From: Harmothoe impar
Taxonomy: Eukaryota > Annelida > Polychaeta > Phyllodocida > Polynoidae
DNA length: 64,000 bases
Assembly: GCA_947462335.1 (NCBI GenBank)
Contig: OX381708.1
Span: 7,006,001 to 7,070,000, forward strand
Reading direction: 5' to 3'
The position numbers were made by a program, and so were the translations under genes. The notes beneath the pieces were generated by a model that worked only from the letters and a program-made list of their open reading frames with translations, was not told the DNA's origin and did not search any database. This document shows, one piece after another, positions 10,200-20,592 of the stretch; the first letter of the stretch is position 1, and each line of letters opens with the position of its first letter.

Positions 10200-10512
10200 G
10201 GGAGTGTTCATTTATTAATTACAGGGGGGGTGGTGAGATTTAGCGTGGAGAGGCGAACGATTTTTACGCCCCCCTCAAGAGCGTGTGGAATGTTTCGCGG
10301 CCCCTCGCCAAAGGCGCCGAAAATCCCCCCACCCCTTTGAATTATAGTAACGCGCAGGCTTTTTTCCTAAAAAGGGGCTTAAATTTTTACGCCCCCCCCC
10401 CCCTAAGAGGGGTCAGAATTTTTTACGCCTCCCCCCTCAGAAGGGGTTGGAAATGTTTATGCCCCCCCCCCAAACCCACCACCCCCCCTGTAACTAATAA
10501 ATGAACACTCCC
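10200..10512. mobile_element. G/C-tract MITE, PIF/Harbinger-like ends, copy 3
   Basis: The ends are GGGAGTGTTCATTTATTA and its complement, flanked on both sides by TAA (10197-10199 and 10513-10515). The interior has the same modular pattern of C runs and AAATTTTTACGCC as copies 1 and 2. This copy gives the cleanest target duplication of the family. Confidence 0.72.
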
Positions 10513-10845
10513 TAACCAGTCTATTTTAGTACCAATTTTACGTCAAAATAACGTTTTACCATATAGTAAGAAAAGTTATAAAACATTATAAAATGGTGTA
10601 GTACGTGTTTTGTTTACTAGGATATGCATTCTGTTAAGTTGCCAGGTCAAGAAAAATTACTGTTAATTTAAGTTAAATGGAAAAGAATTAGGGTAGGTAA
10701 ATCCAGGAGGGCTCACGTTTTACAGATCTAATGAATTCACTCCTTTTTGGCCATAGACTGCCCTCCTCCAACCCCAAAGGTATCTATTTTTGTGTAGTCA
10801 TTATTAACCATGCATTAAAATAACCTACGGTCAAGCAGAGATATA

Positions 10846-10996
10846 CCATATTCATCCCTTAATAAGTCCACCCCCCCCCCATTTTGGCCGATTTTTAGAC
10901 TGTAAATAACCAAAAATATCTCAATTTTTTTTACCACAATTAAGCTTTTAACTACTAAAAGGTGTTCATAATCATTTTTTATTACGTTGAATAAGG
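10846..10996. mobile_element. TA-flanked MITE, CCGTATTC-type
   Basis: The left end is CCATATTCATCCCTTAATAA and the right end ATTACGTTGAATAAGG, each next to TA. It is a diverged copy of the element at 38992-39155, with the same internal ATTTTTAGACT motif. Confidence 0.55.
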
Positions 10997-11802
10997 TACA
11001 CATATTAGACTTGGATTAAGTTATGTAGATTCATATTTTCAGCACCTAGTGTCTGGCGAAAAACATATGCACTGCCACATTGAATACCTATCAAAGGTTT
11101 AATGTCAACTTTAATATTATAAACTTTTTATATTGATACAACTTAATCTGCTGACTCTATCAGCTACAAGAGGTATGAATGTAGTGAGATGGATCTGAAT
11201 ATCAGACAATACTCTTGTTTTTGTTTTACTACCGATATTATAATATACACATTTCTATTATAACAACTGTTTTTTTGTTGATATACTTTTTATGTGAAAC
11301 AATCAAATTTGATGACCGGTAGCCTAGGTGCCTACATAAGAATAATGAATGATAAAAAAACAAGGTTAATAACATTTTAAAACACACTTTAATTATCTCC
11401 TGACATCTCTCTCTACATCTGCCCTAAATGGGCATCTTTCTTTCATTCCGGTCATAGATTGTTGCCGGTCATAAACTTTTAACTTGGATTATTTTGGTGA
11501 GACTTAGCCTCATTGCCCGGTGGCACACCTGAGAACTAATTGAATTCCTACACAAGCAACACAAGATTATGCTTGTACATGTTGAGCTACAGACATAAGA
11601 TTGTGAAGGAAGAGATGATATAAGCTGCCCCTGACAGCAAAAAGTTCAAGCTGCATTTTGAAAATAAAATAAAGTCAAGTACCTTCACAAGTTTTAGCAG
11701 CAGGTTACATTTTGAATAACAGAATAAGAACTTGTCAGTGACTAAATACATCCATTACTTCAGATGAATGAGACTTCACTTTTAGTTGGAGCCAGCAACA
11801 GA
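10997..11802. other. Intergenic between KLHL-B and KLHL-C
   Basis: AT-rich and non-coding. It is homologous in part to 15440-16040 and 19330-19940, the spacers downstream of D and E (for example CTACATGAGGTATG-like and TTGTTGATATAC-like stretches), so the spacers were copied with the genes. Confidence 0.5.
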
Positions 11803-13503
11803 TTATTCATCCTTCTGCGATGCAGGTATGAGGGAGAGCAACATACAGAAGCTGTCCCCTGAGTCAAACGGAAATTCATCAAGACGGGCCTTGATCCTGA
11901 GCCTATCCTGACTCAACATCCATTTTTCACATTTTCTAGTTGATCTATCTCTTGACTTAGACGTGAACTTTAGGATGTAAATTGAATTTCCACTGGCAAG
12001 CAGTTTAACATCTGTATCCAGTTCAAGCGATCGCGGCATAAGAAACCTTGACCACTTGTCCAATGATGGTGTGTAGTAGTTCAGAGTGCATCCAAAATCA
12101 AAGGCGACCAGGACCTCCTCACCATTCAGCTCTACTACCACTACATCGGAGTACACATGGGGTGCAGTAGCCTTCTGGTCCCACTGCCCTGTCTGCGGAT
12201 TAAAGCAATCTAGCCTGTCTGAGAAATTATCAGGATCCCCATCAATGAATCCACCCAGAATATAAATGCAGCCAGCGATGGACACAGCATGGGACTCTGA
12301 CAATGCAACAGGCATTTTGCTGGTGGTTGTGGTCCAGGAATCAGTCTGAAAGTCATACATTTCAATAACATCAGTTTCTATAAGTTCTTCTCCTCTAGAA
12401 TCTGTGCCACCGAGGGCATACAGGTACTTGTCATGGTAGACCAAGGTGCAGTCCTCCCTGGGAACTCCCATAGAGGCCATGTCAGACCAGATTGATGTAC
12501 GAGCATCAAATATATAACATTCTGCTTCATCTTCATCAGTGTAATCAGCAACAATCAAAAAGTTGTTCACCGTCACAAAGGAAAGTGGCCCGTCTTTTGA
12601 AAATTCTGGTGGTTTGATTTCATCTTGATCAACCCAGGACTTTTCCTTGCACAATGAGTAGACCGTTCCCAAGTGCTCTGACACACCAAAGCATACGGGG
12701 CTTGGATCAGCTCTCACTGTAGCTTGTACAGAATCATCCAGTACCTTCTGGTGTGAGCGAAGGCTGTGGTAGCTCAGCGCATTCTCTACAAGGTCGTGCC
12801 ACGGTTTGTCAGAATCTGAGAATATGTACACATCTCTAATGCTGCCAAGTTCAGTTGGGGACATTAGACAAAACCGTATACGGGTCATGATGTCATTGAT
12901 GTGCTCTTTTCTTCTCTCGTAGTCTGCTTGTAGCCACTCCTTAGCCTTGACAAATAACTCCCATTCAGCCCTTTCCCATAAGTCCATCAAAATCACAAAC
13001 TGATTATATGGCATTGCATTATCAGCAATTGCATCAATGTTCCGTTTTATGAACCTTCCTGTGTGTTCAATACCATCGTTAAGGTCATAGGCCTTGAAGA
13101 TGGACAGAATATGGAAGCAGTTACTCTTGTCTACTTCCTCAGAAAGTAACTTTGCGCATGTTTTAACAGCAGCAGGGATCTGGAGGTACATGGCACATGC
13201 CAGGCGCTCTTCTGCACTGGCCTTGGTGCTGCCAAACTGACCTGTGTAGATAAAGTCTATCACATTCCGTACTGCAAGTGGATTTAGACCTTCTAGCTTC
13301 ACTTTATCTTCACGGCTTTCCACCATGCCTCCTGTCAGCATGGCCTTGAAGTAGTCACTGACAGAGGCCATGACCACTTTGTGGACCCTAAATCTTTCAT
13401 CCTCCACTTCTATGGTATAGTCTAATAATAGGTTTTCTTCCCAGAGAGTGCAGGCCCCCTTTGCTAGGCCGATCTCAGGCAACTTGACTGATGGTAGCGA
13501 CAT
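11803..13503 (-). CDS. Kelch-like protein C (BTB-BACK-Kelch)
   Basis: Predicted CUL3 substrate adaptor, 566 residues, single exon. BTB spans about residues 26-123, with HKVVMASVSDYFKAML and phi-x-E at M60-V61-E62. BACK spans about 128-225, and the SYHSLRSHQ linker about 244-252. The Kelch part spans about 265-560, with diglycine blades LYALGG (361-366) and IYILGGF (413-419); the other blades are degenerate. The start ATG begins MSLPSVKLPEIG, with an acceptor (TGTCTTTGCAG) at about 13538. It is the nearest relative of D-F: BTB and BACK are almost the same, while the Kelch half has many substitutions. The downstream neighbour on the same strand is B, and all spacers are 2-3 kb, typical of tandem duplication. 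Confidence 0.94.
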   Translation of the reverse strand: MSLPSVKLPEIGLAKGACTLWEENLLLDYTIEVEDERFRVHKVVMASVSDYFKAMLTGGMVESREDKVKLEGLNPLAVRNVIDFIYTGQFGSTKASAEERLACAMYLQIPAAVKTCAKLLSEEVDKSNCFHILSIFKAYDLNDGIEHTGRFIKRNIDAIADNAMPYNQFVILMDLWERAEWELFVKAKEWLQADYERRKEHINDIMTRIRFCLMSPTELGSIRDVYIFSDSDKPWHDLVENALSYHSLRSHQKVLDDSVQATVRADPSPVCFGVSEHLGTVYSLCKEKSWVDQDEIKPPEFSKDGPLSFVTVNNFLIVADYTDEDEAECYIFDARTSIWSDMASMGVPREDCTLVYHDKYLYALGGTDSRGEELIETDVIEMYDFQTDSWTTTTSKMPVALSESHAVSIAGCIYILGGFIDGDPDNFSDRLDCFNPQTGQWDQKATAPHVYSDVVVVELNGEEVLVAFDFGCTLNYYTPSLDKWSRFLMPRSLELDTDVKLLASGNSIYILKFTSKSRDRSTRKCEKWMLSQDRLRIKARLDEFPFDSGDSFCMLLSLIPASQKDE

Positions 13504-13537
13504 TCTCTATAGATGGCTGTCTGATCCTACGAGAATC

Positions 13538-14074
13538 CTGCAAAGACAAAAAATCTAGTTTATATTTTTCATGTCTCCAAATACATGTTTATGACAAAAC
13601 ATTTGTTGGCCAAGCACATTATTCATAAACAGACAAGAATACACAGGGCAGAGAGAGAATGTTCAAGAGTATTTATTCTGCAAAATGAGTTTATGCATAA
13701 ATGAACTGTATTCAACTCTACGGAAACTACTTATAAACTATGGAAACACAATTCAAGCTGAAAAAGAAAAAAGTCCCTAATTCACTAAGTACATTCATAT
13801 CAAGAGAGATGAATCTCAGGAATGGTCTAGGCAAATACCAGGAACTAACCCTGGGAAGACTAGTTAAGGCTAGGTCATTTCTCTTCATGCCTCCCTCAAC
13901 ATTACTCCTACTCCTCCCAGTGTGTGAATGCTCAAGGGTTATTTTTGGGGCTGCCCTACCCCTCTGCTTGTTAGATAATGCAATTGAATACAACTCCCTC
14001 TATGACTTATTGGTTGACTTAGATAAGTCCACCCCCCCCCCCCCCCGCCATGTAATGGCTTTTTCCGGTATGTA
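13538..14074. other. Upstream of KLHL-C, conserved with D-F flanks
   Basis: This stretch matches 17782-18270 and 21670-22158 over most of its length (for example AATCTCAGGAATGGTCTAGG). It should contain the 5' intron and promoter of gene C. No protein-coding potential is supported in it. Confidence 0.5.
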
Positions 14075-14298
14075 CTGTAAATTCTTATGCAGAAGCTGCG
14101 GCTAGTGTGTGAATCTGATCACCGGCGTGGCTTATAGGATCAGCCGGGTGCTAGGGTACGCCTTATATGTGAGCTTATGCTCCTATAGTACAGTACTAAA
14201 ATAGAGAAATTTGCAGAACAGCATTCAGGATTATATGATTGCTCTAAGTTAGGGGGGCAGCTTATACGTGAGTTAGGGTTATATAAGAGAATTTACGG
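14075..14298. mobile_element. TA-flanked MITE, CTGTAAATTC-type, with visible empty sites
   Basis: The ends CTGTAAATTC and GAATTTACGG are inverted repeats and TA lies on each side. The homologous spacers next to D and E lack this 224-bp block at GTGTAAGTACC (18270 and 22158 regions), so those are empty sites and TA is the target duplication. Other copies lie at 34599-34820, 39828-40050 and 53242-53547. A TA duplication is usual for Tc1/mariner-type insertion. Confidence 0.78.
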
Positions 14299-16043
14299 TA
14301 AGTAAAGAATACGCATGTACATATATAGTTTGAAATTCAGTTCTCAACTGGTAAACCTCAGGTTACCAAAGTTCTTATAGATCATAAGTACTAGATTAGT
14401 GCCTTTTTTGACATTTGCATTCTACTAAGAATAGAAAATTACCCCCCCCCCCCATGTCTATTTGCAAGTATTTGGTATCTGAAAAAAAAGTTTAGTTTGT
14501 AGTAACACCCTGCACTTTATGAAGCCGTGTCAATGGACTACCGGTATATCTATCTAATATCTTTTTTTTCCATCAGAGATAAAACAAACATAAATACATG
14601 TTTTGAGGATTTATTTTGAACAAATATTCTCAACATCAACAAAACATCATGTCGTACTTAATTCTAAATAGGCACTGCCTTCACCAACATTTCCACACTA
14701 GGTACATAATATGACCAGACCATTTGAAATGGTCACATGTTTTCTCAATTATTATATCTGATATCTCAAAAATCAAAAAACAATCATCAGATCTCTGGTA
14801 AAATTTCAGTGAAACATGATATTAATCATGGTGATGCTGTCTATCTGAAAAGTATAGAACATTGATAACATAGAACAAGTCTCTTCATCTGCCACACAAA
14901 AGTAGTCTATGGGGGATTTCCTTTTTCCCTAAGTCGGTGTGCAGGTAATCCAACATGAAAATAATATTTATTTTGACCAAAGGAATGTCAGTTTTATAAT
15001 TGATAATATTTTCTTTCATTTTTTCTAGCCAAACATTAAAAGGCCAAAATCTTTGACAAGTGTTTTAATAGATGATTGGTTCATAGAATCAAAGAATGTT
15101 GTCCTATATTTTGTAAAGCCACGTATCTATGACAGGGGGGGTGACCATCTTTCTAAACAAAGAAATGACTACTTTCACAATTACAACCATAATATGTACT
15201 TCCAAGTAGTAAGGCCAAAAAAAAAAAAGTGTTCAAGTAGCATAGACAAGAAATGAGGGTAGGTAGGTACTTTTCTAACTTGTATCTTTAAAAGAATAAT
15301 TTGGTAAATTTAGTATATTTCACAGATATTATAGTTTCTACTTTTTGGCCCTAAAAAAGTTAGTCCCCTCAAAAGCGCTGCATGTTCTTGTCGTCAACTT
15401 TATTATAAATCTTCACGAATATAGAATACAGCAAAAGCTATATGGACAAGCAGAGGATCAAACATTTCTAGCTGAAAAATGTTAGATACCTGACTTAATG
15501 AGTTGCGTAAAACATTTATATTTTTAGGATGTAGTGTTTGACAAAGAAAGTAAGCATTGCTGCACCAAACACCTCTCAAATATGTAACATTAACATCTAA
15601 CAACAAGACTAACTTTTCATTGTAATGAAACTTAATCTACTAACTCTTTATAAGCTACATGACGTATGCATGGAGTGAGGTGGGCCTGAACATCAAACGA
15701 TACCCTTGTTTGTTTTTTTAGAACCACCGCTACACATATTATAACAACTGTGCTTGTTGATATACGTTTTGTGTGTAATAACTAGATTTGCCGAGCTACA
15801 AAAAGCTGCAAGATATTAAGAACTATCTCTTATTGCCTGGTAACATACTTGACAACTAATTGACAAACGGTTGCGAGGATATAGCTGTGAACGCAAAAAG
15901 TACAAGCTATATTTGACAATAAAATAATGCCAAAGACATACCCAAGATTGAGAAGTAGGTTATACTTTATATAACAGTTCTACTGAAGTTTTCCTGACTT
16001 AATACATCCATTTCTTTAGGATTTCACTTTTAATTTGCCATAG
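14299..16043. other. Spacer between KLHL-C and KLHL-D
   Basis: Non-coding and homologous to 18300-19940. It contains a C run at 14443, a short GGCC-ended repeat at 15211-15357 (relatives at 19121-19273 and 23009-23161), and a conserved block at 14575-14650 with AATAAA on the minus strand that probably marks the end of the gene D transcript. Confidence 0.5.
14575..14650 (-). terminator. Putative polyadenylation region of KLHL-D
   Basis: TTTATT at 14610-14615 reads AATAAA on the minus strand, inside a block of about 75 bp. The block recurs at 18535-18610, 22423-22498 and 26265-26340, each 1.1-1.45 kb downstream of D, E, F or G. Conserved position and a poly(A) signal suggest a shared 3' end. 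This is inference; no transcript data are available. Confidence 0.4.
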
Positions 16044-17747
16044 CTAGTTGTCAACCTTCTGCCCTGCAGGCATGAGGGAGAGCAAGACACAGAAGTTATC
16101 CTTCAAGTCAAAAGGAAAGTCATCGAGACAGGCCTTGATCTTCAACTTATCCTGCTTAACCACACATTTTTCACATTTTCTAGTGTTTCCATCTCTTGGC
16201 GTCTTTAAGCCTAGTATGTAAATTGAATTTCCACTGGCAAGTAGTCTAACTTCTCTATCCAATTCCAGCGATGGTGGAGTAACTAATCTTGACCATTTGT
16301 CAATTGATGGTGTGTAGGAGTTCAGAATGCTGCCACGATTAAAGGCGACAAGAACCTCCTCATCATTCAACTCAAAGACAACTACGTCGGAGAACACATA
16401 GGGTGTAGTAGCCTTCTGTTTCCACTCCTCTGTCTGTGGATCAAAGCAATCTAGCCTGTCTGAGAATTTAGCTGAATCCCCATCAACAACTAATCCACCC
16501 AGAACATAAATGCAGCCAGCGATGGAGACAGCACGGGACCTCCACAATGCAACAGGCATTTTACTGCCGAGGGTGCTCCACGAATCAGTCTGAAAGTTGT
16601 ACCTCTCAATAACATCACTGTGTATATTCTCTTCTCCTCTAGTATCAATTTCACCGAGGGCATACAGGTGCTTGTCATGGTAGACTAAGGAGCAGTGCTC
16701 CCTGGGAACTCCCATAGAGGCCATGTCAGACCAGGTTGATGTACGAGCATCAAATATATAACATTCTGCTTCGTCTTCATCAGTGTAATCAGCAACAATC
16801 AAGAAGTTGTTAACCGTCACAAAGGGAAGTGGCCCGTCTTTTGAAAATTCTGGTGGTTTGATTTCGTCTTGATCTACCCAGGACTTTTCCTTGCACAATG
16901 AATACACCCTTCCCAAGTGCTCTGACACACCAAAGCACACAGGACTTGGATCGGCTCTCACTGTAGCTTGTACAGAATCATCCAGTACCTTCTGGTGTGA
17001 GCGAAGGCTGTGGTAGCTCAGTGCATTCTCTACAAGGTCGTGCCACGGTTTGTCAGAAGCTGAGAATATGTACACATCTCTAATGTTACCAAGTTCAGTT
17101 GGGGACATTAGACAAAACCGTATACGGGTCATGATGTCGTTGATGAAATCCTTTCTTCTCTCGTAGTCTGCTTGTAGCCACTCTTTAGCCTTGACAAACA
17201 ACTCCCATTCAGCCCTTTCCCATAAGTCCATCAAAATCACAAACTGATTATATGGCATTGTGTTATCAGCAATTGCATCAATGTTCTGTTTGATGAACCT
17301 TCCTGTGTGTTCAATACCATCGTTTAGGTCATAGGCCTTGAAGATGGACAGAATATGAAAGCAGTTACTCTTGTCCACCTCCTCAGAAAGTAACTTTGCG
17401 CATGTTTTTACAGCAGCAGGGATCTGGAGATACATGGCACATGCCAGGCGCTCTTCTGCACTGGCCTTGGTGTTGCCAAACTGTCCTGTATAGATAAAGT
17501 CTATCACATTTCGTACTGCAAGTGGATTTAGACCTTCAAGCTTCACTTTATCTTCACGGCTTTCCGCCATGCCTCCTGTCAGCATGGCCTTGAAGTAGTC
17601 ACTGATAGAGGCCATGACCACTTTGTGCACTCTAAACAGTTCATCCTCCACTTCTATGGTATAGTCCAATAATAGATTCTCTTCCCAGAGGGTGCAGGCG
17701 CCCTTTGCTAGACCGATCTCAGGCAACTTGACTGATGGCAGTGACAT
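16044..17747 (-). CDS. Kelch-like protein D (BTB-BACK-Kelch)
   Basis: Predicted CUL3 substrate adaptor, 567 residues, single exon. Domain layout is as in C: BTB about 26-123 (phi-x-E M60-A61-E62), BACK about 128-225, Kelch from about 265. Residues 1-350 are identical to E; after that D differs from E and F throughout. One blade that is LYALGG in all the BTB-bearing relatives A, B, C, E and F reads LYALGE here (near residue 366), so one diglycine is lost. The ATG is followed by SLPSVKLPEIG; the acceptor is at about 17782. It is the most 3' member of the D-E-F group and supplied the 5' half of E by unequal crossing-over. Confidence 0.94.
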   Translation of the reverse strand: MSLPSVKLPEIGLAKGACTLWEENLLLDYTIEVEDELFRVHKVVMASISDYFKAMLTGGMAESREDKVKLEGLNPLAVRNVIDFIYTGQFGNTKASAEERLACAMYLQIPAAVKTCAKLLSEEVDKSNCFHILSIFKAYDLNDGIEHTGRFIKQNIDAIADNTMPYNQFVILMDLWERAEWELFVKAKEWLQADYERRKDFINDIMTRIRFCLMSPTELGNIRDVYIFSASDKPWHDLVENALSYHSLRSHQKVLDDSVQATVRADPSPVCFGVSEHLGRVYSLCKEKSWVDQDEIKPPEFSKDGPLPFVTVNNFLIVADYTDEDEAECYIFDARTSTWSDMASMGVPREHCSLVYHDKHLYALGEIDTRGEENIHSDVIERYNFQTDSWSTLGSKMPVALWRSRAVSIAGCIYVLGGLVVDGDSAKFSDRLDCFDPQTEEWKQKATTPYVFSDVVVFELNDEEVLVAFNRGSILNSYTPSIDKWSRLVTPPSLELDREVRLLASGNSIYILGLKTPRDGNTRKCEKCVVKQDKLKIKACLDDFPFDLKDNFCVLLSLMPAGQKVDN

Positions 17748-20592
17748 TCTCTATAGATAGCTGTCTGATCCTACGAGAATCCTGCAAAGACAAAAAACCT
17801 AGTTTATATTTTTCATGTCTCCAAATACATGTTTATGACAAAACATTTGTTGGCAGCCAAGGACATTATTTATAGATATACAATGGATACACAGGGCAGA
17901 GAGAGAATGTTCAAGAGTATTTATTCTGCAAAATGAGTTTATGCTGAAATGAACTGTATTCAACTCTACGGAAACTACTTATAAACTATGGAAACACAAT
18001 TCAAGCTGAAAAAGAAAAGTCCCTAATTCACTAAGAACATTCATATCAAGAGGCATGAATCTCAGGAATGGTCTAGGCAAATACCAGGAAATAACCGTGG
18101 GAAGACTTGTTAAGGCTGGGTCATTTCTCTTCATACCTCCCTCAACATTACCCCTACTCCTCCCAGTGTTTGAATGCTCAAGGGTTATTTTTGGGGCTAC
18201 CCTACCCCTCTGCTCTATGCCTTATTCATTGACTTAGATAAGTCCCCCTGCCATGTAGTGGCTTTCCGGTGTGTAAGTACCAAAGTTCTTCTAGATTATA
18301 AATACTAGATTACAACTTGTACTACTGAGACAGCACTTTCTGTCTCACAAATTTGGCACAACAGTCACATTTGCATTCTACTTAGAATAGAAGGCTATTC
18401 TCCCCCATGTCTACCTGTAAATATTTGGCATCTGAAAAAAGAAGTTTGTGCAGTTTTGTAGTAAAACCCTGCACTTTATGAAGCAGTGTCAATGGACTAC
18501 TGGTAAATCAATCTAATATGATTTTTTCTCCATTCAAGATGAAACAAACACAGAAACATATTTTGAGAATTTATTTTGAACAGATATTCTCAAAATCAAC
18601 AAAATATCATGTCATACTTAATGCTAAATCGGCACTCCCTTCACCAACATTTCCACACTAGGTACACAATAGGAACAGACTGTTTGAAATTGTCTTTTTT
18701 TTTTCTGAATCATTATATCTGATATCTCAAAAGTCCATAAACAATCATCACTGGATGTCTGGCATTTCTTTGAGCGAAACATGATATTAAATCTTGTGAT
18801 GCGGTCGTTACGTCGGTAGTACATTGATAACATAATACAAATCTTTTCATCTGCCACACAAAAGTCTTTCCCTCTCCTCTCCTTTCCTCTCTTTTCCCAG
18901 AGATCATCTTTCCTTCCTATTTTTCTAGCCAAACGTTACAAGGCCAAAGCTTTTGACAAATGTTTTAATAGTTGATTTTATATCTTCAGATATTTGGTTC
19001 ACAAAATCATAGAACAGTGTCCTAAATTTTGTAAAGCCACTTATCTATGACAGGTACTATCTACACAAAGAAATTACTACTTTCACAATTATGACCATAA
19101 TATGTATTTCTGTGAATAGCTAGGCCAAGAAAAATAATAGCCTATTTCAGGTAACATGGACAACAAATGAGCGTAGGTAGGTACTTTTCTAACTCATACT
19201 TTTAAAAGGATAATTTTGTAAAATTAGTATACTTTACAGATACTATAGGGTCTCTACCATTTGACCCTAAAAAAGTTATTCCCCTAAAAACCTTACATAT
19301 TGTTACAGTCAACTTTATCATTAATCTTCACGCATAAAGAAGACATCAAAGGCTATCTGAACTCATGGAAAAGCAGAGGATTAAACATTTATTGCTGAAA
19401 TATGAGAGATACCTGACTTGGAATGAGTTACCTAAAACATTCATATTTTCAGCATACATGTAGTGATTGACAAAGAATGTAAGCATTGCTACGGTGAATA
19501 CCTCTCACCTAGATCTAACATTACCACTAACAACAAGATTAACCTTATATAATAATTAAACTTAATCTGCTAACTCTGTCAGCTACATGAGGTATGCATG
19601 GAGTGAGGTGGGCCTGAACACCAATCAACACTAATTGTGTTTGTTGTTGTACTTTCTTTGTGTAGTAATCAGAGTTGCTGAGCTAGACAAAGCAAGTGAA
19701 ATATCTCTTATTGCCTGGTAACGTACTTGACAACTAACTGACAACATTTTGTAAGGGTAGATATAGCTCTGACAACAAAAGGGACAAGCTACATTTGAAA
19801 ATAAAATAATGCCAAGGACATACACAAGGTTAAGAAGCAGGTTATACTTCATGTAACAGTTCTACTGAAGTTTTCCTGACTTTATATATCCATTTCTTTA
19901 GGATTTCACTTTTTAATTAGCCATAGCTAGTTGACTACGTTTATTCATCCTTCTGGGATGCAGGTATGAGGGAGAGCAAGACACAGAAGTTATCCTCTGA
20001 GCCAAAGGGAAATTCATCGAGACGGGCCATGACCTTCAATCTATCCTGCTTAACCACCCATTTTTCACATTTTCTAGTCTTTCCATCTCTTGACTTATGC
20101 TTGAAGTCTAGGATGTATATTGATTTTCCACTGGTAAGTAGTCTAGGCTTGGGATCCAATTCGATTGATCGCGGCATAACAAACCTTGACCACTTGTCGA
20201 TTGATGGCGTGTAGTAATTCAGTATGTCAGCGTGATGAAAGGAGGCCAGAACCTCCTCACCCTTCAACTCCACAACCACTACATCGGAGTACACGTGGGG
20301 TGCAGTAGCCTTCTGTTCCCACTGCTCGGTCTGTGGATCAAAGCAATCTAGCCTGTCTGAGATATGACCATCAGCAACGAATCCACCAAGAACATAAATA
20401 CGGCCAGCAATGGAGACAGCACAGGCCTCTGACAATGCAGCAGGCATTTTACTGCCGAGAGTACTCCACGAATCTGTCTGGAAGTTGTACTTTTCAATAA
20501 CATCGCTTTCTATATTCTCTTCTCCTCTAGAAACAGTGCCACCGAGGGCATACAGGTGCTTGTCATGGTAGACTAAGGAGCAGTCCTCCCTA
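16705..20592. repeat. 3,888-bp tandem duplication, unit 1
   Basis: Sequence from inside the Kelch part of D through the whole spacer into the Kelch part of E recurs 3,888 bp later, with no difference noticed in the lines I compared by eye. The unit begins just after the last D/E difference (16704 G against 20592 A). It includes the 5' two-thirds of D, its acceptor and the spacer. Confidence 0.85.
17782..19940. other. Spacer between KLHL-D and KLHL-E
   Basis: Part of the tandem duplication. It holds the presumed 5' intron and promoter of D, and a putative minus-strand polyadenylation signal of E at 18570-18575. The 102-codon and 73-codon frames here are repeated in the next spacer only because the whole unit was copied; they have no recognisable domain. 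Confidence 0.55.

Noticed and set aside
13740..14105. 121-codon plus frame upstream of KLHL-C
   Set aside because: It runs across a conserved spacer into a C run and a MITE; the related spacers do not preserve the frame.
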